From positions 75,205 to 118,267 of the forward strand of contig WRKU01000002.1 in assembly GCA_009777935.1 (NCBI GenBank): a stretch of DNA of 43,063 bases, read 5' to 3'. Positions 1 through 9,263 of this stretch are shown piece by piece; position 1 is the first letter of the stretch, and each line of letters begins with the position of its first letter. The stretch comes from Coriobacteriia bacterium. GTDB taxonomy: Bacteria; Actinomycetota; Coriobacteriia; WRKU01. The position numbers were made by a program, and so were the translations under genes. Below the pieces are notes generated by a model. The model searched no databases and had not been told where the DNA came from. It worked only from the letters and a program-made list of their open reading frames with translations.

Positions 1-2
1 GC

Positions 3-566
3 TCCGGCTCGCTGAAAGGAATGCCGCGCTATCGCGTGTTTGGCAATATCGTACTTACCTTTCTTACGAAGATCGCAACTGGCTACTGGTCGATATTTGA
101 TCCTCAGAACGGCTATACCGCCATCAAGCGTACGACGGCTCAACAGCTTGATTGGGAGCACATTGCGACCGATTATAGCTACGAAAATGACATCTTGTTA
201 CAGCTCGCATTGGTGCGCGCACGCATCAAAGATGTGAACATCCCCGCGCTTTATGCAAACGAGACTTCGACGATATCGCTTGCAAAGACGATTCCGTCGT
301 TACTTGCGGTGCTGTGGCGGGCTTTTTGGAAGCGTATCTGGACGCTTTATGTGATCCAGTCTTTTTCGGTCATCGTCATCTTCTTTGTGCTCGGCAGTCT
401 TCTGACGACGTTCGGGCTTGTCTATGGTGGTTACGAGCTATGGAAGATCTGGGGCGTGGCACCGTTGTCCGCCGCGAAGGCCGTTCTTATCGCGGTGACG
501 CTTATTATGGGCCTGCAGTTTCTTCTGGGAACCCTCATCCTCGACATCATGAACGAGCCAAAGTAA
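3..566 (+). CDS. Glycosyltransferase family 2, C-terminal part (5' end outside window)
   Basis: The open frame runs back to the window edge, so the ATG at 21 is probably internal and the gene starts upstream. The visible start, GSLKGMPRYRVFGN, followed by FDPQNGYTA, is the usual end of the catalytic domain in DPM1/GtrB-like family 2 enzymes, which move a sugar from a nucleotide donor to polyprenyl phosphate or a nascent glycan. Two hydrophobic segments (about residues 100-130 and 150-175 counted from the ATG at 21) form the C-terminal membrane anchor common in this family. The gene ends 14 bases before the stop of the convergent membrane protein gene. The donor and acceptor cannot be told from this part. 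Confidence 0.8.
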   Translation, partial: SGSLKGMPRYRVFGNIVLTFLTKIATGYWSIFDPQNGYTAIKRTTAQQLDWEHIATDYSYENDILLQLALVRARIKDVNIPALYANETSTISLAKTIPSLLAVLWRAFWKRIWTLYVIQSFSVIVIFFVLGSLLTTFGLVYGGYELWKIWGVAPLSAAKAVLIAVTLIMGLQFLLGTLILDIMNEPK

Positions 567-580
567 CGCTGTCGCGCGAG

Positions 581-2053
581 TTAGTGCTCGTTGCGCAGAT
601 AGAAGAAGAGAAATACGCTGAAGATAAACGAAATCACCGTGAGGTAAAAACCGATGCGCTGGAGCACGGTTCCGTCGTAGCGCACATTAAACGAGCCGCC
701 AAGGCCGGCCGGTACCGTCACTTCAACGAGGTTTTGGTTCGCACTTGCATGGGCGGTGAGGTTCGTATAACGACCATCGTACTCGTCGACGCGCACACCG
801 TAGCCCTTGTAGTAGACGAGCGGAACGGTGAAGGTTATCTCTGTATCCATCGGACGATGCTCAAACTGAACGGTCGTGCCCTCACGTATCGCATGAATAG
901 TCCGACCATCGGAGACCTGTACCTCATTACCAGGCATCTGACGTAGCTGCTCGAACTGGGTGCCAAGGGGGTTCCACGCATCATCGCGCGCGAGGCTTTC
1001 GTAGCGTGGGGGGGTGTAGGTTGGTTCCCATCGTTCGTGAGAAATGAACGTCGGGTTGATGAAGGCGAATATAACCTGAAACGTGATAATGCCGAGGATA
1101 AGGGCGACCGGTGCCACAAGAAACGCGAGCGTACGGGTAACAAGCCAGCCCAGTGCCAAGGCGGCAAGCACCGAGGCAATAGTAAGAAGCGGTAGCGCAA
1201 AGCCGAGCCAGAGCAGCGGAGTTGTCTCGAAGGTGAAGCGTGCCGAGAAGAGCATCTCGAGCATCGGTACCCAAAACGCAGCCGAGAGCGTCGTCGCCAG
1301 TAAGGTGAACAGCAACACGCGTCGTGTCAGATGGGGCGTTGCACGCAGCGTCTTTGCGCGCACTACGAGTACTATGGCGACTGTCAGCAATGTGACGATT
1401 GCGGTGGGTAGGTGCGAGAACATCAGCGCCCACAGCCCGATAACGTAGGGCCATGGTCGTCGCATTTTGTTTGTGAGGATGTCGTATACACCGACGATGA
1501 CGAGCGGAATCCATATCATCGCTAGCACTTCGTTAAGGGCGGCTCGTTCAAAAATGGCGTGCATCGTCCATGGCATGACGCAGACGGCAACGCCGGCAAT
1601 GGCCCCGGCGACGGCGCGGCGTGTCAGGCGAAACGCTGCAAAAAATGTGGTGCTGAATAGCATGAGCATGCTCACAAAGATCGTCATGTTATAGGCAAAG
1701 GGCACCGTAATGGGATTGGCGAAGTTTGAGAGCCGCCAGCCAATAACGCGTAGCATGGCGCTGGGGTAGAGCATAAAGTCAGGTGAGAAGAAGCCGGCCC
1801 CGTACCCAAATCCTGCATTCATGTTGGGGTAGATACGTACCGGAAACTGTGCGTCGAAGATGCCGGCCGCGATGCCGTCGATACGACTTAGATAGTAGCC
1901 GTAGTTCGCGCCAGCGAAGAGCGAGGTATAGTGTATCGTGACGCTCCCATAGAGCACCGCAACGATTCCGAGGCCGATAAGAAAGAGCATCCACGTACTG
2001 CGGAAGATGCTTCTGCGCTGTGCGAGTTCTTGCGGTAGGTCGGTATCGGACAC
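581..2053 (-). CDS. Polytopic membrane protein, GT-C/PTPS-related type
   Basis: A 490-residue protein with about ten hydrophobic segments and a soluble domain near residues 335-465. The N-terminal loop after the first helix carries acidic and aromatic residues (SRIDGIAAGIFDAQFPVRIYP). Together with the FERAALNEVLAM and FSHLPTAIVTLL segments, this resembles the 6-pyruvoyl-tetrahydropterin-synthase-related membrane proteins and other GT-C-fold proteins found in polysaccharide loci. Such proteins are thought to use polyprenyl-linked sugars, but the activity of this family is poorly known. The start is GTG. It is transcribed away from the operon that begins at 2139. The family assignment is from pattern only. 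Confidence 0.6.
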   Translation of the reverse strand: MSDTDLPQELAQRRSIFRSTWMLFLIGLGIVAVLYGSVTIHYTSLFAGANYGYYLSRIDGIAAGIFDAQFPVRIYPNMNAGFGYGAGFFSPDFMLYPSAMLRVIGWRLSNFANPITVPFAYNMTIFVSMLMLFSTTFFAAFRLTRRAVAGAIAGVAVCVMPWTMHAIFERAALNEVLAMIWIPLVIVGVYDILTNKMRRPWPYVIGLWALMFSHLPTAIVTLLTVAIVLVVRAKTLRATPHLTRRVLLFTLLATTLSAAFWVPMLEMLFSARFTFETTPLLWLGFALPLLTIASVLAALALGWLVTRTLAFLVAPVALILGIITFQVIFAFINPTFISHERWEPTYTPPRYESLARDDAWNPLGTQFEQLRQMPGNEVQVSDGRTIHAIREGTTVQFEHRPMDTEITFTVPLVYYKGYGVRVDEYDGRYTNLTAHASANQNLVEVTVPAGLGGSFNVRYDGTVLQRIGFYLTVISFIFSVFLFFYLRNEH

Positions 2054-2062
2054 GTACTATCC

Positions 2063-2091
2063 TTACAGTCGTCGGTACAGTCGGCTATAAT
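2063..2091 (+). promoter_or_regulatory. Candidate promoter for the 2139 operon
   Basis: A perfect TATAAT lies at 2086-2091 in the divergent gap between the membrane protein gene and the GT4 gene. The segment 17 bases upstream (TTACAG, 2063-2068) is a poor -35 match, so only the -10 is convincing. It would start transcription about 40 bases before the GTG at 2139. Confidence 0.35.
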
Positions 2092-2138
2092 CGAAACCGT
2101 GCAACTAACACGAGACTATTGTAGAGGAATGTGAGCTT

Positions 2139-3278
2139 GTGCGCATTTTGCTCATTGCAGCAGCGAATTCCATTACGGGAGGCGGGGAGCGTCACGTCGC
2201 TGATCTTGCTACTGGGCTGACGCAGCGTGGCCTTGAGGTGGCGATTGCGGCACCGGCCGGTGGTGCAATGGCTGTGCTCGCTGGTGAGCTGGGCGCAGCG
2301 TACTTTGACGTTGACGTCTACGGAGGCAAGGCGCGTGCAGAGATACGCGCGGCCTTACACGTGTTTAAGCCTGATATCGTGCATGCTCACGGCTCACGTG
2401 CGGCACTCTTTGCGCGTCAGGCAGATTTACGTGCAGCCGAGCGATGCGTCGTCACGCTCCATGGTCTGCAAGGTGCACACGGCTTCGGCTCGTTCGCTAA
2501 GCTGGCTCTTGAGCGGCGGGTAAAGGACAAAACTGCGGCCTTCATTACCGTCTGCAAGTCCGACCGAGATAAAGCTGCACAGTTGGGGATTCTCGACCCG
2601 AACAAGACGACCGTTATCTATAATGGTGTGCCGCTGCCGCCGCTTGAACAACTCACGCGATGGCGCGACGAACAGGTTCTTGCGTGTGAGGCAGGCTTTG
2701 ATGCAGACGCGCCCATGCTCTTGCACGTGGGGCGGCTTGACCCTGAGAAAAACCAGCGTGGCCTTCTTCATGCGTTTGCGTGGTTGCTTGCCCGTGAGCG
2801 CGATGCGCGGCTTGCGCTCGTGTGCGTCGGCGATACCGCTAAACGTGCGAAGCTCGAACAGCTTGCCGCCAAGCTCAATGTCACCCACGCTGTTGCATGG
2901 CTCACACCACGCGCCAATCTAACCCCGCTCTATGCGAGTTGCGATGCGTTCGTCCTGCCCTCACACTGGGAAGGTTTGCCTTACACGATTCTTGAGGCGA
3001 TGGTTGCTGCCACACCGGTGGTGGCAAGTAACGTCGATGGCATTCCCGAGGCTGTCGTGCCCGAGGTAACCGGCTTTCTGGAAAAGCCGAACGATTCCGA
3101 AGCACTCGCCGAGACACTTGAAGATGCGCTTAATCTAACCGGAGCACAGCGCCGCGAAATGGGTGAGAACGCGCGCGCCGGCATCGAGCAGCGTTTCTCG
3201 CTGGAGCGCATGATTGACAACACAGTGGCAATTTATGAGGGTGTTGGCATTTTAGATGAATCTAGCACATCATGCTAG
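2139..3278 (+). CDS. Glycosyltransferase family 4
   Basis: A 379-residue GT-B enzyme. The N-terminal domain opens with a beta-strand and glycine-rich loop (RILLIAAANSITGGGERH). The C-terminal nucleotide-sugar domain has VGRLDPEKN near residue 196 and an EX7E-type motif in EGLPYTILEAM, the retaining-enzyme signature of GT4. It starts with GTG behind a GAGGA sequence at 2124-2128. It heads an operon of closely spaced forward genes to 10202. The protein is clearly paralogous to the GT4 at 27436: both have PDIVHAHG.RAA, ITVCK/ITTCK and TTVIYNGVP in the same order, so the two probably arose by duplication within this locus. Donor sugar unknown. Confidence 0.88.
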   Translation: MRILLIAAANSITGGGERHVADLATGLTQRGLEVAIAAPAGGAMAVLAGELGAAYFDVDVYGGKARAEIRAALHVFKPDIVHAHGSRAALFARQADLRAAERCVVTLHGLQGAHGFGSFAKLALERRVKDKTAAFITVCKSDRDKAAQLGILDPNKTTVIYNGVPLPPLEQLTRWRDEQVLACEAGFDADAPMLLHVGRLDPEKNQRGLLHAFAWLLARERDARLALVCVGDTAKRAKLEQLAAKLNVTHAVAWLTPRANLTPLYASCDAFVLPSHWEGLPYTILEAMVAATPVVASNVDGIPEAVVPEVTGFLEKPNDSEALAETLEDALNLTGAQRREMGENARAGIEQRFSLERMIDNTVAIYEGVGILDESSTSC

Positions 3279-3279
3279 A
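3261..3279. repeat. Perfect 7-bp inverted repeat across the GT4 stop codon
   Basis: TCTAGCA (3261-3267), a five-base loop, then TGCTAGA (3273-3279). It spans the stop codon of the 2139 gene and overlaps a TAGAAT hexamer at 3276-3281. No T-run follows, so it does not look like an intrinsic terminator. It could be a small operator or an mRNA hairpin between the first two genes of the operon. Confidence 0.4.
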
Positions 3280-3320
3280 ATAGAGGCTAGTTTACGCGCA
3301 CTTACGAGCTAGGAGCACGT

Positions 3321-4616
3321 ATGGGTTTGCTTGAAAAAATTGCTGCTAAAGAGGCAGTCTATGGTGTGGTCGGCCTCGGTTATGTGGGGCTGCCGCTCGC
3401 CGTCGAGATGGCCAAGGAGGACTATCGCGTTATCGGCTTCGAGGTCGACGCTGATCGTGCCGCTGCCGTTAACGCCGGCGAGAGCTACATTCAAGACATC
3501 TCATCTACTGAGCTTGCGCCGTTTACTTCACAGGGGCGTATCGAGGCGACGACCGACTTCGCCCGTGCTGCCGAGTGCGACGTCATTGCCATATGCGTGC
3601 CAACGCCGCTTAATGAGATGCGAGAACCCGACATCACGTTCATAGCCGATGCCACGCGTGCTATTGCGCCGCACCTTACGTCGGAGACGCTCGTAACGCT
3701 CGAATCGACGACGTATCCGGGGACAACCGACGAGATTATCAAGCCGATTCTTGAAGAGGCAGGCCATGCGGTGGGTGCCGATATTTACCTCGCCTTTTCG
3801 CCGGAGCGCGTCGATCCGGGTAACACCGTTCACACCACAAAAAACACGCCGAAGGTCGTTGGCGGCCATACGTCGACGTGCAGCGCGGTGGCCGTGGCGT
3901 TCTACGAAAGTTTTCTCGACACCGTTGTGTCGGTCTCCTCGACGAAGGCGGCCGAGCTCTCTAAGCTCCTTGAAAATATCTTTCGTTGCGTTAACATCGC
4001 GCTTGTCAACGAGCTCGTGCAGCTGTGCGAGCGCATGGACATCAACATGTGGGAGGTTGTCGACGCAGCCAAGACGAAGCCGTTCGGTTTCATGGGTTTC
4101 TATCCCGGTCCCGGTCTCGGAGGACACTGCATTCCGGTCGATCCGTTTTATCTAAGCTGGAAGGCACGCGAGTACGACTTCCGTACGCAATTTATCGAGC
4201 TCGCAGGACTCGTTAACGGTGACATGCCCTACTACGTTGAGCAGCGCGTGATGGAGGCGCTCAACGAGCAAAAGAAGGCACTCAATGGGTCACGCATTCT
4301 TGTGCTCGGAGTGGCATACAAAGCCAACATCGACGACATGCGTGAAAGCCCGGCCATCAGCGTCATCGATTTGCTGCGTGAACGTGGTGCTGAGGTGCGC
4401 TATCATGATCCGTTCGTTGGAGAGTATCTGCAGGCAGGCGAGGCTGTCCGTAGCGTAGCGTTAACACCTGAGGAAGTCGCCGCCGCCGACTGTGTACTGG
4501 TGCTCACCGCACACGACGGAGTCGACTATGAGATGGTACGCGGCAATGCCTCGCTTATCTTCGATACACGTAACGTTTATGAGGGCCATGCAAGCGACAC
4601 GATTCACATTTTGTAG
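3321..4616 (+). CDS. UDP-N-acetyl-D-hexosamine 6-dehydrogenase (WbpA type)
   Basis: A 431-residue nucleotide-sugar dehydrogenase that oxidises C6 of a UDP-sugar in two NAD-dependent steps to a uronic acid. The N-terminal Rossmann fold has GLGYVGLPLA. The central part has SPERVDPGN and ENIFRCVNIALVNEL. The catalytic cysteine is C270 in GPGLGGHCIPVDPFYL, a form typical of WbpA/UDP-GlcNAc 6-dehydrogenases rather than Ugd or WecC. The C-terminal domain has LGVAYKANIDDMRESPA. The start is an ATG with AGGAG at 3311-3315. With the WbpP-like epimerase at 9264 it could give UDP-GalNAcA. Because wecB is also in the locus, UDP-ManNAcA cannot be excluded. Confidence 0.9.
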   Translation: MGLLEKIAAKEAVYGVVGLGYVGLPLAVEMAKEDYRVIGFEVDADRAAAVNAGESYIQDISSTELAPFTSQGRIEATTDFARAAECDVIAICVPTPLNEMREPDITFIADATRAIAPHLTSETLVTLESTTYPGTTDEIIKPILEEAGHAVGADIYLAFSPERVDPGNTVHTTKNTPKVVGGHTSTCSAVAVAFYESFLDTVVSVSSTKAAELSKLLENIFRCVNIALVNELVQLCERMDINMWEVVDAAKTKPFGFMGFYPGPGLGGHCIPVDPFYLSWKAREYDFRTQFIELAGLVNGDMPYYVEQRVMEALNEQKKALNGSRILVLGVAYKANIDDMRESPAISVIDLLRERGAEVRYHDPFVGEYLQAGEAVRSVALTPEEVAAADCVLVLTAHDGVDYEMVRGNASLIFDTRNVYEGHASDTIHIL

Positions 4617-4628
4617 GGAGTTTATTCG

Positions 4629-6068
4629 GTGAGCGCGATAACGTTCGGCACCGATGGTTGGCGCGCTATCATCGGCGATGATTTTACCTATGAAAATGTG
4701 CGCGCGGTGGCGGCGGCTACTGCCGCAGTCTTCGCTGAGGAGTGCGGTGGCGATGTTGCCGGCAAACGCCTCATCGTCGGTTATGATGCGCGTTTTGAAG
4801 CCGCAGCGTTTGCCGCCGCCGCCGCCGAGGTACTCGCCGCCGCCGGCTTCGAAGTGCTCCTCAGCGACCGTGTTATCCCCACGCCGGGCGTGTGCTACGG
4901 TATCTCGCGCGACGATGCGGCCGTTGGCGGCATTATGCTTACTGCCTCACACAATCCGTCGGCATGGCTTGGCGTCAAGGTACGCATGGCCGATGGTGGC
5001 GCTTCACCGGCCGAGTTCACCGACAGAATCGAAGAAAAACTGCAGAGGCGAGCTGCCGCACCAATATCGCTGAGCTCCGCATCGACTCGCGTCATACTGA
5101 CAGATCTCGTAGCCAGCTACCTCGATGGCCTCCGTGAAACACTACGTATCCTTGCACCATCTACGCCGCCGCCGCCGACGACGCTCACCGTCATCGTTGA
5201 TCCCCTCTACGGTGCCGGCCAGGGATACCTTGCCCAGATGATACGCGAACAAGATGTCGAGGTCATCGAAATCCACGCTGAACGTAATCCAAGTTTCAAC
5301 GGTCTGCATCCCGAGCCTATTCCGCCGTGGACCGACGTGGCCAAAGCAGCCGTTCTCGAACACGGTGCCGCTGCGGCGTTTGTAACCGACGGTGATGGCG
5401 ACCGCATCGGTGCCATCGACGAGCATGGCAACTTCGTCTCACCTCATCGCATCATTGCGCTTCTCGCACAACACCTCGCTGAAGACCTCGGCCGCGATGG
5501 CCGCATTATCAAGACGCTTGCGGCTTCGACGACCATCGACCGCCTCGGTGCTGAGCTTGGCATCGAAGTCGTCACCAAACCTATTGGCTTCAAGTGGATT
5601 TACGAAGAGATGCTTGCTGGTGATGTACTTATCGGCGGCGAGGAGAGCGGTGGCATCGGTATTCCCGAACACGTGCGCGAGCGCGATGGTTTGCTCATGG
5701 CACTTCTGCTGCTTCAGATGATGCGTGTACGGCAAAAGACACTTGGCGAGCTTGTCGCAGACTTCGAAAAGACCGTTGGGATGATGTACTATCTACGTCG
5801 TGATCTCACTCTTGATGAGCCGACGATGGAGCGTTTTCGTACCGAGGTCCTCACGAGTACACCCAAAAAAATTGCAGGTCAGCCAGTCATCAACGTCGAT
5901 CGCACCGACGGCCTTAAACTTCTTTTTGCCGACGATGAGTGGCTTTTACTGCGCGGAAGCGGTACCGAGCCACTCGTGCGTGTTTATGCCGAGGCCACAA
6001 CTCCCGAACGCCTGACCGCATATCTTGATGCCGGTGAAGCATACGTTCGAAACGAAAGTATATCGTAG
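4629..6068 (+). CDS. Phosphoglucomutase/phosphomannomutase family (alpha-D-phosphohexomutase)
   Basis: A 479-residue four-domain phosphohexomutase that interconverts hexose 1- and 6-phosphates and feeds NDP-sugar synthesis. All four signatures are visible in order: the phosphoserine loop TASHNP (S107), the metal loop DGDGDR, the sugar loop GGEESGGIG, and the phosphate loop RGSGTEPLVRVY near the C terminus. The start is a GTG with GGGAG about eight bases upstream, 12 bases after the dehydrogenase stop. The sequence does not separate glucose, mannose and glucosamine specificity. GEESGG suggests glucose or mannose rather than GlmM, but that is inference. The gene is rich in GCC codons, giving alanine runs near residues 58-75. 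Confidence 0.92.
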   Translation: MSAITFGTDGWRAIIGDDFTYENVRAVAAATAAVFAEECGGDVAGKRLIVGYDARFEAAAFAAAAAEVLAAAGFEVLLSDRVIPTPGVCYGISRDDAAVGGIMLTASHNPSAWLGVKVRMADGGASPAEFTDRIEEKLQRRAAAPISLSSASTRVILTDLVASYLDGLRETLRILAPSTPPPPTTLTVIVDPLYGAGQGYLAQMIREQDVEVIEIHAERNPSFNGLHPEPIPPWTDVAKAAVLEHGAAAAFVTDGDGDRIGAIDEHGNFVSPHRIIALLAQHLAEDLGRDGRIIKTLAASTTIDRLGAELGIEVVTKPIGFKWIYEEMLAGDVLIGGEESGGIGIPEHVRERDGLLMALLLLQMMRVRQKTLGELVADFEKTVGMMYYLRRDLTLDEPTMERFRTEVLTSTPKKIAGQPVINVDRTDGLKLLFADDEWLLLRGSGTEPLVRVYAEATTPERLTAYLDAGEAYVRNESIS

Positions 6069-6070
6069 CG

Positions 6071-7240
6071 ATGCGTATCACGATGGCCACTAAGTATTAT
6101 CCGCCGCATATCGGTGGCATTGAGTCGCACGTGCGCGATCTGAGCGAAGCACTCGTTTCTGCGGGGCATCAGGTCAAAGTTATCAGTTCAAACGAGAACC
6201 ATACCTATGAAGAAGCAACGATCAATGGTGTTGAAGTCGTGCGTTTGCCGCGCTTGACCGAACAGGCCGCTACGCCCATCGCGCGTCACTATGGTGAGGT
6301 GCTCAGCCATGAGGCACGTTGCTCCGATCTCGTCCACTTTCACTTTCCGTATCCGTGGGGCGAGTTCGCGTGGATATATCGTTCCGAGTCGCGCACCGTT
6401 CCTTACGTGGTGACGTATCATACCGATATCGTGCGTCAGAAGAAGGCGCTTGCATTCTATCGGCCGTTCCTTAACGTCTTCCTTGATCGTGCTCGTCTCA
6501 TCATGGCGAGTTCGCCGAATCTTATTGAACACTCGCCGTTTCTCAGCTCCCGTGCCGAGAAGTGCCGTCACGTAGACTTCGGGCTTAACCTCACCCACAT
6601 CGCCGACAATCCTGCTGCTCTCTCTCTCGCCGCTGAGCTGCGCACCAGTCTACGCTCTGGCCCGGCCGCTCCTGACCGCCCTCTCGTGCTATTCGTGGGG
6701 CGGCTTATCTACTACAAGGGCGTTGATGTACTGGTTGAGGCGATGCCGTTCGTTGATGCCGAGTTCGTCATCGTTGGCACCGGCCCGCTCGCTGAGGAGA
6801 TGCGCAGACGCGCCGTTGAGCTCGGTGTAGCCGACCGCCTGCACGTTATCGGGCGCGCAAGCGATGAGGACATCGCGGCGTGGTATCACGCAGCTGATGT
6901 GCTCGCACTGCCGAGCGTCGAGACGAGCGAGGCGTTCGGCCTTGTGCAAATCGAAGCACACGCGGCCGGAACGCCGGTCGTCTCGACGCTGCTCAAGAGC
7001 GGTGTGCCGTACGCTAACCTTGACGGCATCACCGGCTACAGTGTCGCTCCAAACGATGCAGGCGCGCTCGCCGATGGCATTAACCGCGTGCTCGACGATC
7101 CGTCACATGCCGCACAGCTCGGCGCACAGGCGAAGGAGCGCGCCCTCAGCACCTTCAGCGTTTCTCGTATGGTCGAAAATGTAACCGCTGTTTATAATGA
7201 GGCATTGGGTATGTCTATACGCCAAAACGAAGGGACGTAG
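6071..7240 (+). CDS. Glycosyltransferase family 4
   Basis: A 389-residue GT-B enzyme. It opens with MATKYYPPHIGGIESHV, the classic PigA/WcaL-like acceptor-domain motif with the GG loop. The donor domain has VGRLIYYKGVDVLVEA, and the EX7E motif is in SEAFGLVQIEAHA. It lies two bases after the phosphohexomutase and one base before the polymerase gene, so all three are almost certainly cotranscribed. No clear ribosome-binding site precedes the ATG, which fits translational coupling. It probably adds one sugar of the repeat unit at the cytoplasmic face of the membrane. Confidence 0.9.
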   Translation: MRITMATKYYPPHIGGIESHVRDLSEALVSAGHQVKVISSNENHTYEEATINGVEVVRLPRLTEQAATPIARHYGEVLSHEARCSDLVHFHFPYPWGEFAWIYRSESRTVPYVVTYHTDIVRQKKALAFYRPFLNVFLDRARLIMASSPNLIEHSPFLSSRAEKCRHVDFGLNLTHIADNPAALSLAAELRTSLRSGPAAPDRPLVLFVGRLIYYKGVDVLVEAMPFVDAEFVIVGTGPLAEEMRRRAVELGVADRLHVIGRASDEDIAAWYHAADVLALPSVETSEAFGLVQIEAHAAGTPVVSTLLKSGVPYANLDGITGYSVAPNDAGALADGINRVLDDPSHAAQLGAQAKERALSTFSVSRMVENVTAVYNEALGMSIRQNEGT

Positions 7241-7241
7241 C

Positions 7242-9260
7242 ATGTTCGCTTGGATCAAAGAGCATGAACTTTCGATTGCCGGGAAAATCTCATGGGGGTT
7301 GCTGCTGCTCGCCGTTTTCCTCGTACCGATTACCTTTGCGCAGTCGTTTGGTGGGAACATTCCCTTTGTGGCCGACATGTTCGACACGCCCAAGATTTGG
7401 CTCTTGCGTGTGCTTACTCCCTTCATGTTTGTTGCGTGGGGAGCAGACATCCTGTTCAACGGCGGTAAGATTCGTATCAATAAAGTCGCACTTGCGCTCA
7501 TCGGTATCCTCGGCGTCATCATGATTGCGTCGACGATAGCCTCAATCGAGCCCATGCAGTCGTTCTTTGGCAAATATCGTCGCTACGATGGTTTATGGAG
7601 CTACTTTATCTACGTCGCGTTGCTCTGGGTAACGATGCAGTATGCAACCTCGACTAAGCGGGTCAAGCAGATTATGCAGACGCTTTCGGCGACGAGCATC
7701 ATTGTTGCCGGCTATGGTCTTCTGCAGGCGATTGGTATAGATCCCTTTGAGTGGGGCAGCTTAAGCTTTGAAGTCAACCGCTCGTTTTCGACATATGGAA
7801 ATCCCAATCTGCTCGCCGGTTTTCTTGCATTCGGTCTCTTCATCAATCTCGGGCTTGCTCTCAGCGAAACCGAACAACGTCCTCGCATTTACTATTGGGT
7901 TGCGACATTGCTCAACGCGGCGGTAATGGTTACGGCGTTTTCGCGTTCGATTTGGGTAGGAGCTGTCGTTGCACTCGTCCTGTTTATTGCTATTGCTATA
8001 CGTCAGCGTATACCGCTCAACAAAACAGACGGTGCGTTTGTCGGTGCAACGGTACTTGCGGCCGGCGCATTCGTGGTGCGATCGCTCTTTAGTGATAGCA
8101 ACGTGATGAACGTTGGCACGCGAATCGTGTCCATCTTTGAATTTGGTGAAGGAAGTGCTCAGACGCGTTTTCAGATCTGGCAGGCTGCTATTGACGCGAC
8201 GAAGGAACGTCCATTGCTTGGGTGGGGTCCCGACACGTTCCGCATGGTCTTTCGCTGGTTCCAACCCTATGAGTACAATCGAGACGCCGGTTATCGCTCG
8301 GTCGCCGATAATGCACACAACTATCCGCTTCATATGGCGGCAACGGTCGGTGTTGTGGGTGCCGTGTGTTTTTACATATTGCAACTCTGGGTCGTGGTTT
8401 CGGCAACGCGCTATCTCTGGAAACGTCCTACTCTTGATACCGACGTTGCCAAAAATAAGCGTGAGCAGGAGCGAGACACAGCCAAACTCGAGCGCGCACG
8501 TCGTGCACGCATCATGTATGCCGGCGTACTTGCCGCAGTTGTTGCTTACATGATACACCTCTTTTTCGGGCTCTCGCTGCCCGGCGCGACGTTTTTGCTC
8601 TGGGTCTTTATGGGTGTGATGCTCGTGCCTACCTCGTCTGTGCGTGAGATTAAACCGGTCGGCTATACTGCGGCGCTCGCAACGACGATTGTGTGTGTTG
8701 TGCTTGCGGGCATACCGGTTTATTATGCGACGAATCACCTGCGGGCTGACAACCGGTTTATGCAAGCACGGGTCTATGCGTCGACCGGTCAATATACGAC
8801 GGCGCTCACGACGCTGCAAGACGCTATAAGGTTCAATCCGTACAACGATCAGTACGCCATTGAATATGTGCAGGTTATGTTGAGGGCCGCTGCTCAAGGA
8901 CAGGCGACCTTCGAACAGGTGACCACCGTTACCGAGCTTCTTATGGAGGCTTTCTCGAACGAGTACGATGTTTACCTTCTTGCAACGTGGGTCTATGAGG
9001 CACTTGCGCGTGAAGACGAGCAGTATCTTGAGCGCGGACTTGAAATAGCGCGCGAGGCCGTTGAGATCTATCCACATGGGTTAGCGTTGCGCTTTACCTA
9101 CGTTAAGCTTCTTGAACTCGCCGGTGAGCATGAGGCTGCTCTCACTGAGCTCGAGTTCATTACAGCCGCTGACCCACGTTTTAAGGACGCACGCGAGATG
9201 CTCGAAGAGCTCCGCAGCGAAGAGTTGACAGAGACGGCCGACAGAGCGAACGAAAGGTAA
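7242..9260 (+). CDS. O-antigen ligase/Wzy-type polymerase with C-terminal TPR
   Basis: A 672-residue membrane protein. About a dozen hydrophobic helices fill residues 15-500. The large periplasmic loop carries TRFQIWQAAIDATKERPLLGWGPDTF and DNAHNYPLHMAATVG, hallmarks of the Wzy_C/O-antigen ligase family, which polymerise or ligate undecaprenyl-linked glycans. The last ~140 residues are helical and TPR-like (FMQARVYASTGQYTTALTTL, AREAVEIYPHGLALRF), an arrangement common in Gram-positive and deep-branching bacteria. I chose the ATG at 7242 because it follows GAAGGGA and lies one base after the previous stop. An upstream in-frame ATG at 7197 would overlap that gene by 44 bases. Confidence 0.9.
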   Translation: MFAWIKEHELSIAGKISWGLLLLAVFLVPITFAQSFGGNIPFVADMFDTPKIWLLRVLTPFMFVAWGADILFNGGKIRINKVALALIGILGVIMIASTIASIEPMQSFFGKYRRYDGLWSYFIYVALLWVTMQYATSTKRVKQIMQTLSATSIIVAGYGLLQAIGIDPFEWGSLSFEVNRSFSTYGNPNLLAGFLAFGLFINLGLALSETEQRPRIYYWVATLLNAAVMVTAFSRSIWVGAVVALVLFIAIAIRQRIPLNKTDGAFVGATVLAAGAFVVRSLFSDSNVMNVGTRIVSIFEFGEGSAQTRFQIWQAAIDATKERPLLGWGPDTFRMVFRWFQPYEYNRDAGYRSVADNAHNYPLHMAATVGVVGAVCFYILQLWVVVSATRYLWKRPTLDTDVAKNKREQERDTAKLERARRARIMYAGVLAAVVAYMIHLFFGLSLPGATFLLWVFMGVMLVPTSSVREIKPVGYTAALATTIVCVVLAGIPVYYATNHLRADNRFMQARVYASTGQYTTALTTLQDAIRFNPYNDQYAIEYVQVMLRAAAQGQATFEQVTTVTELLMEAFSNEYDVYLLATWVYEALAREDEQYLERGLEIAREAVEIYPHGLALRFTYVKLLELAGEHEAALTELEFITAADPRFKDAREMLEELRSEELTETADRANER

Positions 9261-9263
9261 CGC

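Noticed and set aside
2099-2134. An 11-codon frame (GTG to TGA) seven bases after the TATAAT at 2086
   Set aside because: It could be a leaderless leader peptide, but it has no attenuator-like codon run or hairpin, and its length is within chance.
7761-9077. A 438-codon open frame on the minus strand
   Set aside because: It lies antisense to the O-antigen ligase/polymerase gene and is rich in His, Arg and Cys without any domain pattern.
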